64,000 nucleotides of DNA from Glycine soja (GCF_004193775.1 NC_041012.1:14653223-14717222); one strand, 5' to 3'; positions 22,261 to 35,237 are shown, counted from the stretch's first letter. Made by a program: numbers and translations. Notes: generated from the letters alone by a model not told the origin.

Positions 22261-24430
22261 TGGCTCCACCTAAAGAAATATCGATTATCATCCACCACCA
22301 TGGTCAGATTGTAGACGACTCGGTTCAAGGATCGATGTACTCATGTGAAAACCCAATATTTCTATATGTGAGTCAGTCTATTAGGTTAACACAATTGATT
22401 CGAAAAATTAACAACTATCTCCTTACTCGGGCAACTGAAATAGTTGTTTAGTTGTTATATCGTGTCCCTATTTCATTTCATCATAGTCAAACACGTTTTA
22501 TTTCAACACAACTACACATTAATGACGATCTTAGAGGCGTGCTGGAAACAATTGTCCAAAATCTAGAATTGAATTTTGTTGAATTGTATGCTATTATTGA
22601 GCTTATTCCTCAACCACAACCACCGTTGATATGATCCTTACTAGGAGTAGATCGCTTGATACAGGTCACCGAGTTTGGATGACACCAGTTCCAGAGAGGG
22701 AAGATAAGTCAGGATAGACACCATAAGAATTACCTTGATAAGTCTGAGATTGGTTCAACAAGGAACCCAGAGAGAAGCTCTCACAAAATATTCGTAAAAT
22801 GCCAAAAGTCTCTCTGTTGAAAACGAAATCAATACATATAGTGTATCTGAACAAAAAAAATAGAAATAGACATGGGTCTCTCAAATTAGTTTGGGCCAAA
22901 ATGACAACGAAAAAAAATAGAAATATAAAAGAAAACATATTCGGCTTGGGCTTTCAAATTAGATTAGACCTTCAGCAACAATTAATATTCTTAGTAGTGT
23001 CTCTGCCTCTAGGCCTTCATCCTTCTCCATTTTGGCCTTGTTAAGTATGTTTGATACCATTTGTTGGAGGGTATCCACTGACTGTTTGGTCCTACTCCTG
23101 GTCATATGTCATTGCATTTGGGCAATTTTAGGATTCTCATCAACCGTCTCCACAATCACAATTACCTTTTCCAATGTCATGTCCACAACTACAACTATCA
23201 TCCTACGACAATTACTGTACAACAATCTCGACCTCAATGATCCAATGTCTTCGTGCAACAATCGTGAAACACAAGACGTCTTTAACATTTATACTTCATA
23301 CACACAACTATTATCCCAAAATGATTCTTTTTTTGATGCTCAACAAACCTCCTTTGACCAACAAAACTATCATCCATCACAATATTTTACTTCACCCTCG
23401 TCATAACAATCACAAACACAAATATCAAACCAAAATGAACATCTCATCACAAATGAAGATCTCATTATACAATTTCACGAAGAAAACACATATGATTTTA
23501 GTGAGTATGAGGATAAGAGTTGTTTCGTCACAACAATGACCAAAACTATGACCAAAGCGATGACGAGGGTGTTGTCGTACCAATGTCACCTCTGTTGTAA
23601 TATCACCAACTTAGGTGTTATTGGAGTTGAATCTTGACCACCTACCACAATACATTGATCAACATCATTTCGTTTTGCGACAACACTGTGTACAACTACC
23701 AATCGATGCACTCGAGGTTGGTATGACCTTCGATGAAAAAACACAATGTATTTGAGCAATCAAAAAATACAACATCAGAAAATCATTTTGACTGCAAAAC
23801 AATATATTATGACTAGAGAAGGCTAAACTTCATGTGTAAATCACATGAGAATGGTTGTACATGGAGCTTAGGCACATATAATTCAAGGAGGCATAAGAAA
23901 TGGATTATTAAGAGTATCAGAGGTCATTGCAATTGTCTCGTGCCAATGCTCATAGAAGATCATCATTAACTCGACAAACACGTCATAGGGCAGATCATCC
24001 AACCCATTGTCAAGACAAACCCAACAGTCTCAATCAAAACGTTAATGTTCATGAATTATGCTCTATCCTACAAAAAGTCATGCCTTTACGGGAGACACAT
24101 GATTGATAGCTATAGCACAAGATAGTGCTAACCATATATTGATTGCCCACGCCATTATAGAAGGGGAGACAACTTTAGCGTGGGGTTTTTCCTAAAGAAG
24201 TTAAGAAGGCATGTTAATCCCCAAAGTAATATTTCTCTCATTTTAGATAGACACACCTCAATTATGAGTTTCTATAACAACCCAAATAATTTATGGGTTC
24301 AAGACACATCCCATTTCATTTGTCTACGTCACATTGCACAAAATTTCATTCGCGGTAACTCAAATGACAAACATATGAAGAAACCACTCATGCAGGCTGG
24401 TGAGTTATTAATTACTCTACTCATAACTTA
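22261..24430 (+). pseudogene. Mutator-like (MULE) transposase, internally deleted and full of stops
   Basis: Begins MAPPKEISIIIHHHGQIVDD, the PB1-like N-terminus of plant MuDR-type transposases, and continues past a stop to RVPISF and FVELYAIIEL. After a degenerate low-complexity acidic/Gln stretch, the conserved core is readable in pieces: LEVGMTFDEKTQ; ENGCTWSL (zinc-binding region before the core); NCLVPMLIEDHH; IIQPIVKTNPTVSI; then EGETTLAWGFFLKKLRRHV, ISLILDRHTSI and FICLRHIAQNF. The block between SYKKS (about 24070) and the IAIAQDSANH segment (about 24110), which normally includes the first catalytic Asp (VDGT), is largely missing. At least ten stops or frameshifts; dead as a protein. 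Confidence 0.88.
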
Positions 24431-25740
24431 AACAAAAGTAATTAATCTTATAAACTTGGAATTCTGAGTTGGGATTTTTAAATACCTGAATTAGATTACT
24501 GAATATTACTCCACTCGTAACTTAAACAAAAATTATTAATTGATTACGAAAAAGACATTCAATTCAAAGGGAAATATAATATTGGCACAAAATAAGTATT
24601 AAATCTATTGATTACACATAAAATAATTATTGTATAAGTTTATAATATATAAAACATAAATAAATAATATTAAAATAATTTATAAATATATTCAAATTAT
24701 TTAAAATAATAATTTTACACTCAGAATTTATTAATAACTAAAAGTTGGAATAAAATTTATCAATCTCAAAAGTTGTAATTTCAATTTGTTACAAAATCAA
24801 ATTCATTCTGATACAAAATAAACTTAATTGTAAGAATTAAAAATATCATTAAAAATCAATTTTGATCTTAAAATTATCAGTAATATATTAATATAAATGT
24901 GAATGATTGAGTAAAATTGATAATTTCATCAATCTTAATCAGTGCCGATGTCTGAATTGTATTCACAATCAAATTAGATAAATTATAATTTCAAAATTAT
25001 TCAAAAAAATATTGAAATGTAAAAAAAATTGGTCCCCACCTATCAAATTAAATTCATCACATTCATTACTTAACATATTTATTTTTAATTGATACGTAAT
25101 ATTGTAAAAATATATGACAATCAAATAAATGATTTCAATTTAAATTGGGAAATAAAAAAGTTTGGACGTTAATAAAAAGTTCTGCAACATTATTTTAAAT
25201 GGCAACTTCATAAAAAAATATAAAAATTTTAGTTTTAGCATTTTTTAAATTTATAAATAAGTAACCTTTTAATAATTAATATGAAATTAATTAATTAACT
25301 CAGTACTTCTTTTCTTATTTCAAACAACTATTTACAATTTTAGTCAATTATTTATTATTTATGTCAATTGTATTAACTATTTAAAAATGAATTTCTTTAC
25401 TATAAATCTTTTAGTAATAAGAAGTAGAAATATATATAGCAACATGTTATAAAATCACAGGATATAAAATATTAAAATTAATTAAGGATCTAATTACAAA
25501 TGATATAAATCAAAAATTGAGTTAGATTTCTCCATATTTTATTTAAATCATAGTGTTAAAAAGGATATTCCCCTGCAACGAATTGATTAATTTCAAGTTT
25601 CTTGATAAAGTGAATTATTAATTTGGAGGGGAATTGAGTTGACAATCAATTAATGTGATATCAATTCCCAAGCAATAAATAATTTCAAAATAATTTCAAT
25701 TTAAATTGGGAAATAAAAAGTTGAGTCGCCCATTTTTTTA
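24431..25740. other. AT-rich DNA between the MULE and Helitron remnants
   Basis: Very AT-rich. A segment around TCATAACTTAAACAAAA recurs at about 24420 and 24515, and AATTTCAATTTAAATTGGG recurs at about 25130 and 25692. I could not find the MULE 3' end or a Helitron 5' TC terminus here. Confidence 0.5.
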
Positions 25741-26733
25741 TTGATCCGGAATATGAGACTTCATCCATCATCAAGTCAATCTAACCATGTTGAATTGAAA
25801 GAACTTTGTGACTAGATATTGAAAATAGGTGATTAAAAATTGAAGGAGAATTTGAAATTCAAATACCTCAAGATATGTGGATTAAAAATTCAAAAAATGT
25901 TTTGGATGATTTAATTGACTTTGGATATCCAAACATGTTATAAAATTTGGAAAATACAATAATTTAAGGAGAGAAACATTTTGTGTCCTACATTGGATGT
26001 TGTGTCAAGTAAACGACTACACGATGAGTTGGATTGTAGGATTCGAAATAATATTTTCAGTTCGGATTCTGTTTGTGTTGAAGAAGGAAATACAAGATTT
26101 GAGTTAGAAACTTTTTCGCCAGAGAAATTAAATGCAATTAATTGTTTTGTACTTCCTCCTTATAAGCTAGACTTAAAGGTCGGAGTGTTTCATTTGCAAT
26201 GAATAGATAAATTTAAAGGTCAAGCACTTTCTTGAGTTGGACTATATCTTTCAAGATATGTGTTTGGGTGGATTTGGATTCTCCCTTATTATTTTTGTGT
26301 TGTTCATTTAAAACGATATCATATAACAGTTGTGTTAATATTTAATTATGATTTAACTTTAAAAATCATGAAAATAATATTATTTTCAAAGGAATAGTTT
26401 GAAAAGAGATAATAGAGAAGTTAAATTGGTATTTACTCATAGATAACTATATGTTGCTTTTTCTAGAATGCGTTCTAAAGAGAGATTAAAAATTTTGCTA
26501 GAAAATCATGAGAACATGCATGAAAACTGTACAATTAATGTTGCATATAGAGAACTTATCAAGAATTTGTCTTAATATATAAAATATGTGTTCAAAGCAA
26601 TTTTTCTTATTCTTAGATTTTATTGGTATTAATACAAAATTTTACACTTTTTTTATATTTTTAATTCAAAAATATTTTTAATTTTTACATTGTTTTTCAA
26701 ACTAACTCATGCATCACACGGGTATCAAACTAG
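25741..26733 (+). mobile_element. Helitron remnant: 3' part of the PIF1-type helicase and 3' terminus
   Basis: The plus strand holds fragments of a Helitron helicase in order: ILKIGD and IPQDMW-like text (25820-25880); ILCPTLDVVSSKRLHDEL and SDSVCVEEGNTRFELETFSP, then PPYKLDLKVG (25977-26200). After a gap comes FSRMRSKERLKILLENHE and a final NVAYRELIKNL followed by a stop (about 26463-26574). The missing block between LKVG and the end would hold MLLRNIDQ-type helicase motifs. The element ends at CTAG (26730-26733). The 5' end was not found. Expected host is an A-T dinucleotide; a T follows the terminus. Confidence 0.82.
26705..26733 (+). terminator. Helitron 3' terminus with decayed hairpin
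   Basis: The sequence ACTCATG-CATC-ACACGGGT precedes TATCAAA and the terminal CTAG. The stem is recognisable but imperfect: the left arm would pair fully with the right if two transitions (C to T and G to A) were reversed. CTAG followed by T is the canonical Helitron end. Confidence 0.75.
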
Positions 26734-26742
26734 TATATATAG

Positions 26743-27011
26743 AGTATGACTCTTGTGAGAACACTACCTTATATGAGAACAACTAATAACAACTATCAGG
26801 TCAAGAAATCTTGAAGAAGAGTGACAAGATTTTTTATAGATTTGATTGTTGTTTTGTGAATCTTTTAGAGAGTTGATGATTATATTAAATTTTAATTTGA
26901 AATTTTAAATATGTTAATCTCAATCGTCTATTATTTTTAATCTTAATCTGATGATTGTTATTAGTTGTTCTCACATGAGAAAGAAAGTATTATGATCATA
27001 GGAGTCGTATT
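26743..27011. mobile_element. MITE with about 47-bp imperfect inverted repeats
   Basis: The left arm contains GAGAACAACTAATAACAA (26777-26794), and the right arm contains its reverse complement at about 26955-26972. The homology extends outward to TATGACTC / GAGTCGTA ends. No target duplication could be read with confidence. It starts about 10 bp beyond the Helitron end. Confidence 0.7.
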
Positions 27012-28206
27012 ATATATATACACATTATTTCCTTTCTTTTAATTCATTTAGCCAATGAAGTGGAAAATCTAGCTACCATTGTTCTCAATGAAATATCAAA
27101 GATCACAATAGGGTGGAGCTTAAATAAAGCGCTAGAGAAATATGATAACTTTTTTGCAAAGAAAAGCTTTTCTCAAACAGATATGTAAAAACATAGTTTC
27201 TGATTGTGTCGTTCAATAAGCGAAAAAGAAATTTTAGTGAAAATAATTGATTATCGTCCAATGTAAAATAGGGTTTTCACAAAGATTTTCAAATAAACAT
27301 TTGGTAAACAAGTGTACACTTAAAGAATACTAATAAAATATCTTAAGAGAGAAGTAGAAACACTTAGTTTATACTAGTTCACTCAAACAGAGCTACATCC
27401 AGTTTTTCTTTACAAATGTGAAAAGGATTCCACTAATAAAAAATGATCACAAACAAGTATTCTAGACAAACACTCCGGGTTACAATAGTATTTTTTATGT
27501 CACTACTGACACACTTTTAGATTCTCCCTAAATCTAAGATACCCAAATATTTTTTTACACTAAATCATTCTTGACTTTCACAAACAAAAGTTTGAATGAA
27601 TACAACATTCAAATCACTCAATAGAGTGGATAAACAATTATGTTCGAATACACATATTAACTTTGCTAGGCAAATAATGAACTACTTAAGTGCTGAGTAT
27701 GTCGTCCACTGATTTTGATAGAGTTTCACTTAAGAGTTATTTTGCTTGTTTTCTCTTTTGATTACTTCATTTTGTTTGAAATATAAAGCTTGAGTCGCCT
27801 TTTAAAGGTTTCAAAGAAAGATTTGTTATAGGATTAACATTGGTGACTTGATATGTCTATGGTTGGAGAGAGAAGGAATATTAGTACATACAACCACATG
27901 TGCTTCTCTTCCGTGATGAAAGTGACCCTTGAAGAATATTCCTTTTAATTTCTTTTATTTTGTTCTTTATTAAATTCAAATGTTAGTAGTTTAAAAAAAG
28001 AAAGCCAAAAGTGAAATTTTGAAAGTTAAGTTTGTTCACTTCCCTTTGTACCTAACACTAACTTTTTCAGTACAACATTGGATGTCACTTATACTTAGTA
28101 TATAAAGAAAGTGTGTAAGTGATTTAAATCCATTGGACGCGAATAAAATAACGCAATGCATGAACACTAGTTTTTCACAAGCATGGATGTTAACTAATTA
28201 ACAACA
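27012..28206 (-). repeat. Possible LTR-like sequence, unassigned
   Basis: The right end, read on the minus strand, starts TGTTAATTAGTTAACATCCA and has a TATA-type TTTATATACTAAG about 100 bp inside (near 28095-28110), resembling an LTR promoter. I could not find the other end, a target duplication or any coding sequence, so this stays tentative. Confidence 0.3.
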
Positions 28207-29220
28207 TGTTGGATGATGGATATAATATTTAATAAAACAATTTTCACTTGTAATTGGATGCACACAATTAAGAGCTTGTATGATAATAAATAATATCAAG
28301 TGTGCTCCTTAAGAGTAACTCATTATTTCATTAATAATATATATCTTTATAATCATTAAAATCAAAAGATAAGGATGAATCATCCAAAAAAAATGGATTG
28401 TCCAAACTTAATACTCAAATATCCCTTCTCTTTGGTTTCTCTAATCTTTCCTTTCAATTGTATGACAAATGTCAACAAAAATAAAAATAATAAATTAATA
28501 TATTAGCTTTTTTATATAAAAGTTTATATAATTCTACTGGTTAAAAAAATAAAATATTCAAGACCTATTTGTTTTATAGTTTTAAAAAATATATTAGCTT
28601 TTTATTTTTAATTATTTATTACGTATATTATTCTTTTATACCATCTCATCTTCTTTTCTTAATTTTACAAATTCTTCTATTACATTTTATAGTATTGAAT
28701 GAAAAATAAAAATATTTATTATCTTAAAAGTATAAAATATATTTAAAACTTAGCATAAAAGACAATAGGAAGATGATAATAGAAGAATTAAGAATTATTG
28801 GTAAATTACCACTACTTGGGCTAATTTACTTTTAAGGATGAAAATAATAATTTACTTTTAAGATGAAAATAATATTAGAGAGAATTTTTTTTTTAAATCC
28901 AAGCCTTTTATATTTTACTTTAATTAAAAAAATTCTCTATTTTTATTCTCTCTATTTTTATCTTCTAAATCAAACGCACTTAGTATTTGATAAGATTGAT
29001 TGGAATGCATTTGAGATCAAAATTTTAAAAATTATCATGCATCTCATACTTCTACCCTCTATTTAATTTAAACTTTTTTTATTTATTTCAATTCACTTTC
29101 ATACATGTTTGGTTCCTTCAAATCAAACATTATCTATGCATGAAGGGGGAAAAGAAAAGGAAAAAAAAAAAACCTTTGTCCTATGTTACCAAATTTGCCA
29201 CCATCCTGAAGGCTAGAACT
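28207..29220. other. AT-rich intergenic DNA
   Basis: No gene recognised. Short repeats such as AATTTACTTTTAAG(G)ATGAAAATAAT occur twice near 28825 and 28850. Confidence 0.6.
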
Positions 29221-29223
29221 CTA

Positions 29224-31115
29224 AGGGGTGTATTGGATTGGGATTTTAAGAGAATATTTTGACAAAAACAATCTTGAAGATTTTAAAAGATTATGTAGGA
29301 TTGTATTGATTTTGTGGGATTTTAAAAGATTTTTTTTAAAAGACTTTTTACAATCAAGATTCTTAACCCAAGATTTTAATGGATTTCTAACACAGATTTT
29401 TAAGATTTCAAAGTACTTTATAGATTTTTAAGATTTTGAAAGATTAATACATTTTAAACAAAAAAATAACGGAAGTTACAAAAGTGAATGAAAAAGATGA
29501 TAAATAAATTATAATGTTTGAATAAAGAAAATAAAAACGATAAATTTTAAACCTTTTAATAACAAAGTCATTATTGCCTAAAAAAATAATAACAAAGTGA
29601 TTCTCACTTCATGTTCGCCTAATTATTAGCATTTCTCCACATATCTGAACCTATATTAGTCCTCCATATATTAGTATCTTCTCGTTCCTGCTCTTGTGTT
29701 TGAACAATGGGTTCATGATCATTGTCTTCGTAATTTGGTAACACTGAAGATGAAGATGAAGACTCGTCAGTAGGTTCCACTGGAAATTCATCAGAACGAC
29801 ATTCTTTGCGAAGAAAATTATGAAGTGCTGCACATGCCAACAAAAGCTCTGCTTGTGTTTTAAATAGAAATGGAGGTGCTGACTTAAAAATTGTGAACCG
29901 CGATTTAAAAATACCAAATATCCTCTCAATCACATTCCTTAAGGATGCATGCCGAAGATTAAATAATTCCTTTTCATTTTCAGGGTCATTACCGTGACCT
30001 GCAAAATCTTGTAGATGATATCGTACACCTCGATATGGGGCTAAAAATTTGCGTCGATTAGGAAATCCACAATCCACCAGATAATACATACCTTGGGGCA
30101 CTTTAAGTCCATTCTTCCTTGCCAAAGCATCACTTAACACCTTGGAATCATGTGCTGAACCCTCCCACCCGCTAAGAACGTACATGAATTCCAAATCAAA
30201 GTTACAAGCAGTTAATACATTTTGTGATATATTTCCATGACGATCACGATAACTGCTTACATCTCGTCCTTTTACTGATGCGGGAATAATAATAAAATAA
30301 CAATAATAATAACACAATAACAATTAAAAAATTATTAACACAATAATAATAATAATAACACGCTGTCAAAAAAATAATAATAACACATTAATAATTAACA
30401 TTTTAATAATAACACAAGAAAATAATAATAATAATAATGGACGTTGTAAAAAAACAAGTTGAAGAAACAGAAAAAAAAAGAGTTTTTTATTTTGATTTGC
30501 ATATACAGTACTAGAAAAAAAGCAATATGAAATCTTGATGCATATCAATTGTCATTCTTTTGATGCATATTCATTGCCTGGACGTTGAAAACAATATGAA
30601 TACGAAATCTTGAAGCATATACAGCACCCTTTTCTTTTGATTTGCGTAATATACATATAGTATGAACAATATTGACTATCGATTGCCATTAAAAAAATAG
30701 GTAAAATTGATTGAAAAGTTGTAAGAGAATGAACCTGGTAGTGGTTTGTGTCTTGTTCGGCAGGAGAAGAAAAAGTCTTTGGAAGATTATGAAAAGTCTC
30801 AAGGGTTTGGGTGAGATTGTTGGAGGAGTATTTTATGTGTATTTCTAACTAAAAAGTCTCTCAAAATCCATTCCATAAAAGAATCCATCAAAATCTATTT
30901 ACTTTTGAATACCAAAAGACATTTTAAAAGTGGTAAGAAATCTCAATTGAATACCAACAGATTTTGTTGCCCTGAAAAAAAAAATCTTTATTGTCTTAAT
31001 TGAATACCACAAGATTTGTTTATATTTTATAAAAGTCTTGATTGAATACCACAAGACCTTTTAATCATAAAAAAATCTTTTAAAATCCTTTGAAATCTTA
31101 ATCCAATACACTCCC
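29224..31115. mobile_element. PIF/Harbinger DNA transposon, internally deleted (1892 bp)
   Basis: The left end is AGGGGTGTATTGGATT; the right end on the minus strand is GGGAGTGTATTGGATT, a 16-bp inverted repeat with two mismatches. It is flanked by the 3-bp duplication CTA (29221-29223 and 31116-31118), the size typical of this superfamily. Subterminal copies of TTGAATACCA(C)AAGA lie at the right end (30916-31052). It carries the C-terminal part of a Harbinger transposase on the minus strand and an AATAAT-rich stretch (30285-30445) where the 5' part of that gene should be. The companion Myb-like gene of autonomous elements is absent. Confidence 0.92.
29619..30284 (-). pseudogene. Harbinger transposase, C-terminal part
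   Basis: The recognisable protein starts at PASVKGRDVSSYRDRHG and runs through NVLTACNFDLEFMYVLSGWE, GSAHDSKVLSDAL, YYLVDCGFPNRRKF (second catalytic Asp), RNVIERIFGIFKSRF (catalytic Glu) and ACAALHNFLRK to a stop at 29619. The family's first catalytic Asp sits in an IDGTH motif just before PASVKG. Here that point is replaced by (AAT)n-like sequence, so the copy lacks the first catalytic residue and the N-terminal DNA-binding part. The remaining frame is uninterrupted, which suggests a fairly recent deletion. Confidence 0.9.
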
Positions 31116-31302
31116 CTAATTATCCTTTTCCTCTTATAACACCGCCACAATTCGCACTCCACAAAGTTTGTAACTTTACAACACACCTTAGGATAAAAAC
31201 CACACCCCATTAGTAGTAGCCAGTAGATTCAAAGTTGGAATAAACAAACAAAGCCTGGCATCTCCCACCACACCATCATCATCATCAAATCCAAACACAA
31301 CA
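31116..31302 (+). promoter_or_regulatory. Proximal promoter and 5' UTR of the secreted-protein gene
   Basis: Only 187 bp separate the Harbinger element's right end from the start codon. The stretch includes TCTTATAACACC (31132-31143), a weak TATA candidate, and a CA/TC-rich leader with CACCATCATCATCATC just before the ATG. Any upstream promoter sequence is therefore now transposon or displaced beyond it. Confidence 0.5.
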
Positions 31303-34300
31303 ATGGCACTCAAAAGGGCACTGTGGTTGATGCTGCTGCTGTTATCTGTAGCTGCAGCTGCTACCAACACCAACAATGTGTACCAGCCTTGTGCTGATGC
31401 CAGGATTCAGAGATCCGATGGCTTCACTTTTGGCATTGCCTTCAGTTCCAGAGACTCTTTCTTCTACAACCAGAACCAGTCCCTTCAGCTCTCTCCCTGT
31501 GACCGACGCCTCTCTCTCTCTTTCTCCAACTCACAGCTTGCTCTCTTCCGTCCCCGGGTTGATGAGATCTCTCTCCTCACCATCAACACCTCTAGTTTCT
31601 TCCCTGTAAGTTACACTGTTACCTCTTTCATCTTTTCTTTTTCTTTTTTTCTTTGGCCTTGGCTGATTGAAAGTGATGTTGTTCGTTTTGTTTTTCTTGG
31701 TTGTGGGGGCTGAAATCTTGCTTTGACATGGATGTTTGACTCTGCTGTGTTGGAAAGTTTGGAACTTTGAGGTGACTTGTTGGTTATATTTAGAGAAATA
31801 GTATTAGTTTTGTACAAAAGAAATGTAAGAGAGAGAGAGAGAGAGAAGACAGTGTTAAGGATAAGAAAAGTTTAGAACTTTGAGGCGACTTGTTGAATAT
31901 ATTTTGAAGAAATAGTATTAATTTTGTACAAAAGAAATGTATAAAAGAGAGAGAGGAAGAGAAGACAGTGTTTTGGATAAAATGGTTGATGTCAGTGATG
32001 GATGGAGAGAAAATGTGATGTGTTATTCTTGAATGAATCAGTAATCTGTTAGATGTTGATTATATTTGGAGAAGTTATATTGGTATAAAGTTTTGTACAA
32101 AAATAGTTAGTTGGTGTGATAGAGAGAGAGATAGAAAGAGAAGATATTGTTATAGAAAATGTGGATGATACACTTGTATGAACAAGGGATGTCTTATATT
32201 TATATGTTGGTATACTATTGTCATTGTAGAATATGGGGATAATGGGATTGTGGTTTCTGTTCATTGGTTGGTATGTGGGGTACTTCTATATTTGATATTG
32301 ACATGGTGCTATCTCTGGGTTGTTATAGTTACTGTAGATGACTTAGCGATTGTTTTCTAACTGCTAATTCATCTTTCTTGTGATTATGATGGTGAGGGTT
32401 CATCTTTCTTGTTATAGTACTATTTGTGCTGGATAAAATGGATTTGGGCTGGGAAAATGTTAGAAGTAGAAATAAATTTTGACACATTTTATAGCTATCC
32501 TATGACTTTCTCGTTGGACATGTGGAACTAACTAATGAACCTAAATTTATGTGCTCATTATGGCAAGAAATTAAGCAGCATAAGTGCTTAGTAATGAAGG
32601 TACGGATATCGAGGTTGTTGAATGTCATAAATTCAGTTTTAAAGTGTTTTAAATGAGATGTGAGAGGTTATTTATCACTATAGTACTCTGAGACTGCTGC
32701 ACCAACCTACTAAAAGCATAATATATACATAACCATGTTGAGGTATCAAATATTGCTTAATACCTACCATACAATACACACCCTATCCTGCAACCTCCAT
32801 TAAAGAAGTTATGTACAATGGCCAAACCTGGCCTATATTCTTTACATCTAGTTCAATGCCGAGGTTATGGTTCTAAACTGTCGCTTTCATTTATTTTTCC
32901 AATATTCCACTAGTTTTGACATCCCACTCAATGAAGCAAAGTTTCTACTTTTGCAACCATCTTAAGTTTCATCATGCATGCCAAGGTACTAGGGAGACTG
33001 CTTATATTATGCCCTCTGCATTGCTAATTAAATATTTTCCCTGCTACTCAGTGCCTTATAGGCTTGTAATAATCTTCAATTACAAGTTAAACCACAATGT
33101 ATTGTCTTATAGTGTTGACCTATCAGTTATCTTTGTGTTAAGCTTAATAGACTTAAACCACTCCTTATTGGTGTTACAATTAAACTTGACTGCACACTTC
33201 GTACTGACTTAAATACTCTCAAGTTCTGCTGTATCTATCTCTTCACTGTTGAAATTAAGCCACTCCTCTTTGGTTATTAAACTTGATTGCAGACTTTTAA
33301 CCAACCAAAATACTTTTGAATGCTGCTTTCATCTTTTTTGCTACTGTTTAGTTTGATGCTTACATCACGGTGACATCATTAGCTAAAGCTGTAACTTGCA
33401 ATCACTGGTTTTACTATTATATGCAGAGTTCAGTCAAACCTGTTTGACATGACAAGTTTATTAACATATGGTCAAAATGTACATCTGATACTCAATATTG
33501 AATATAAAAGTCAACGTTAAGATAGCGAAGCTAACAATCCTTCTCAACTACTAGTATAGCGATTTTGTTTAGATCTTTGTTGAATGTGATCAATGTTAGG
33601 CTTGTTCACACGCATAAAGACATAAAACCAATAACCATAAATTGAAATAATTAGGCGGCATAATCTGAACTGTGAAGTGTATCAAGGAGGCTGCTATTTT
33701 TGGAAAAGGGACATGGTTTAGAGTTTAATTTCTATGTATTGTCAATGTAAGTTTTTTCACACTATCAATTAGAAATTATGGTAGGTATAACTTAAGGTAA
33801 TTATTATCAAAGTCAACAAACTTACCATTCATGACAATTTGTTATTGAATGACAGTATAAAATTTCTCTATACTTTCAATACATGGACTATTTTCTCTAA
33901 GAAATTTGAAACTTGAAAGACCTATAATGCATGCTTGAGTTAGTAATAAAATGGCTTTTGTTTTTCTTAGAGCATTCTAATTCACAAGTTCCTAATACAG
34001 ATTCCCTTGACTGAATTTGAGTATTGGAGGATATGCTCAAAACATTTGTTTATAACCACAAAGCAAACCATCAATTTTTTGTTGTTTCCAAAGAATATGG
34101 TTTATTGCTTAGTTTTATCCCTCACAACTTCTAAGAAGCCATGGTGCTTCAACGCTTCTGCTCTAATAGGATAGAAATGAGAATCTCAGGTCATGGTGAC
34201 TTGCACTGGGATCCTTTAAACCATCTGCTTCCCTATGTTCAAAAAATTAAGATAAAACATGTCTGCAAAAAAAAAAAAAAATAGTAAATCAGAGCAACTG

Positions 34301-34960
34301 AGCAACTTTTTTTTCTTTTTTCGCATACATGAATTAGAGAAAGTTTAGTTCCCTGAAAGTGAATATGAGAACCTCAAGAAGCTAAAACAGAAAAATTGCA
34401 TGAGTGGTGTCATCATTATAACTAACTTCCAATTTTCATTTTCATCATGATATGTAGGATTCTTATGGTGGATATATGGTGGCATTTGCGGGGAGGAAAT
34501 ATGCTGCACGTTCCCCTCTCGCATTTGTTGCAAACAGCACATATACCGTAACAAGTTTTACACTGGTAAGAGTTGTAAATCATGGACCTGAAGAGTTGAG
34601 TTTTTGGTTCGTTATTGAAAGGCTTGGTTGGACTTTTCATTTGATTAGGTGCTAGAGTTTCAGAGGGGTAGGCTGCAGAACTTTTACTGGAAGAGAGACG
34701 GTTGTTCTTCGTGCAAGGAAAAATCGAACTTCATATGCCTCAACAAACAAGATTGTGCAATCAGAACATCATCTTGCAAGGGCAGAGGAGGTGCAGTAGA
34801 TTGTAGTCTTGGAATTCAGCTTGCATTTTCTGGTACAGACAGGCATCTCAGAGTGCTTAATTCATGGTTTGAAGTGGAAAACCTGCGGCAGTACTCTCTC
34901 TATGGCTTGTACTCAAATCTAAGGGACTCTCTCACTGGCCAGTATAACAAATTCTTTTAA
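31303..34960 (+). CDS. Secreted plant protein, probably Expp1-like family, three exons (240 aa)
   Basis: Exons: 31303-31605, 34458-34565, 34649-34960. All introns are GT-AG and phase 0, and the joined frame is open. The protein starts with a clear signal peptide (MALKRALWLMLLLLSVAAAA), so it should enter the secretory pathway. Conserved-looking segments are DGFTFGIAFSSRDSFF, LSPCDRRLSL, ALFRPRVDEISLLTIN, GGYMVAFAGRKYAARS, VLEFQRGRLQNFYWKRDGC and VENLRQYSLYGLYSNLRDSL. Eight Cys in the mature part (including GCSSC) suggest disulfides. I match it from memory to plant proteins annotated Expp1 (Arabidopsis At3g44150); the biochemical role is unknown to me. No C-terminal GPI or membrane segment is seen. 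Intron 1 is 2.85 kb and holds short tandem duplications. A Harbinger element abuts the promoter, and a MITE lies about 280 bp beyond the stop. Confidence 0.88.
31754..31972. repeat. Tandem duplication with GA microsatellite in intron 1
   Basis: Two copies of about 105 bp (31754-31856 and 31867-31972), each from AAAGTTT(G/A)GAACTTTGAGG to GAAGACAGTGTT, carry a GA run inside. A third, more diverged partial copy lies near 32055-32150. Confidence 0.8.
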
Positions 34961-35237
34961 CAGCAGCAAAAAAATCTTCCTCTGGATTATTTTGTTTGTT
35001 TCGTATGGTGTTTGTAATTTTTGTGACTATTTCTCTTTGCCTTCTCATTTACTTGTTGCTGGACATTTATTGCTTACCAATTTTTTATTCATAACATTAC
35101 GTGAAGAGTGTGTACATTTTAGTAGGCTGCAAGTGCCTTTACTTGTTTCTTTCATTGGCTTCTTAAAGTTTGCCACAAAATCTGTATGTGTATTGAATAT
35201 GTGGCTTGAGAGGAGGATAAAACTATTTTGATAATTA

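Noticed and set aside
22666..22938. Hydrophobic minus-strand frame
   Set aside because: Antisense to the degenerate low-complexity part of the MULE gene; no domain or start support.
31188..31376. 62-residue minus-strand frame over the gene start
   Set aside because: Antisense to the 5' UTR and signal-peptide exon of the plus-strand gene, which is much better supported.
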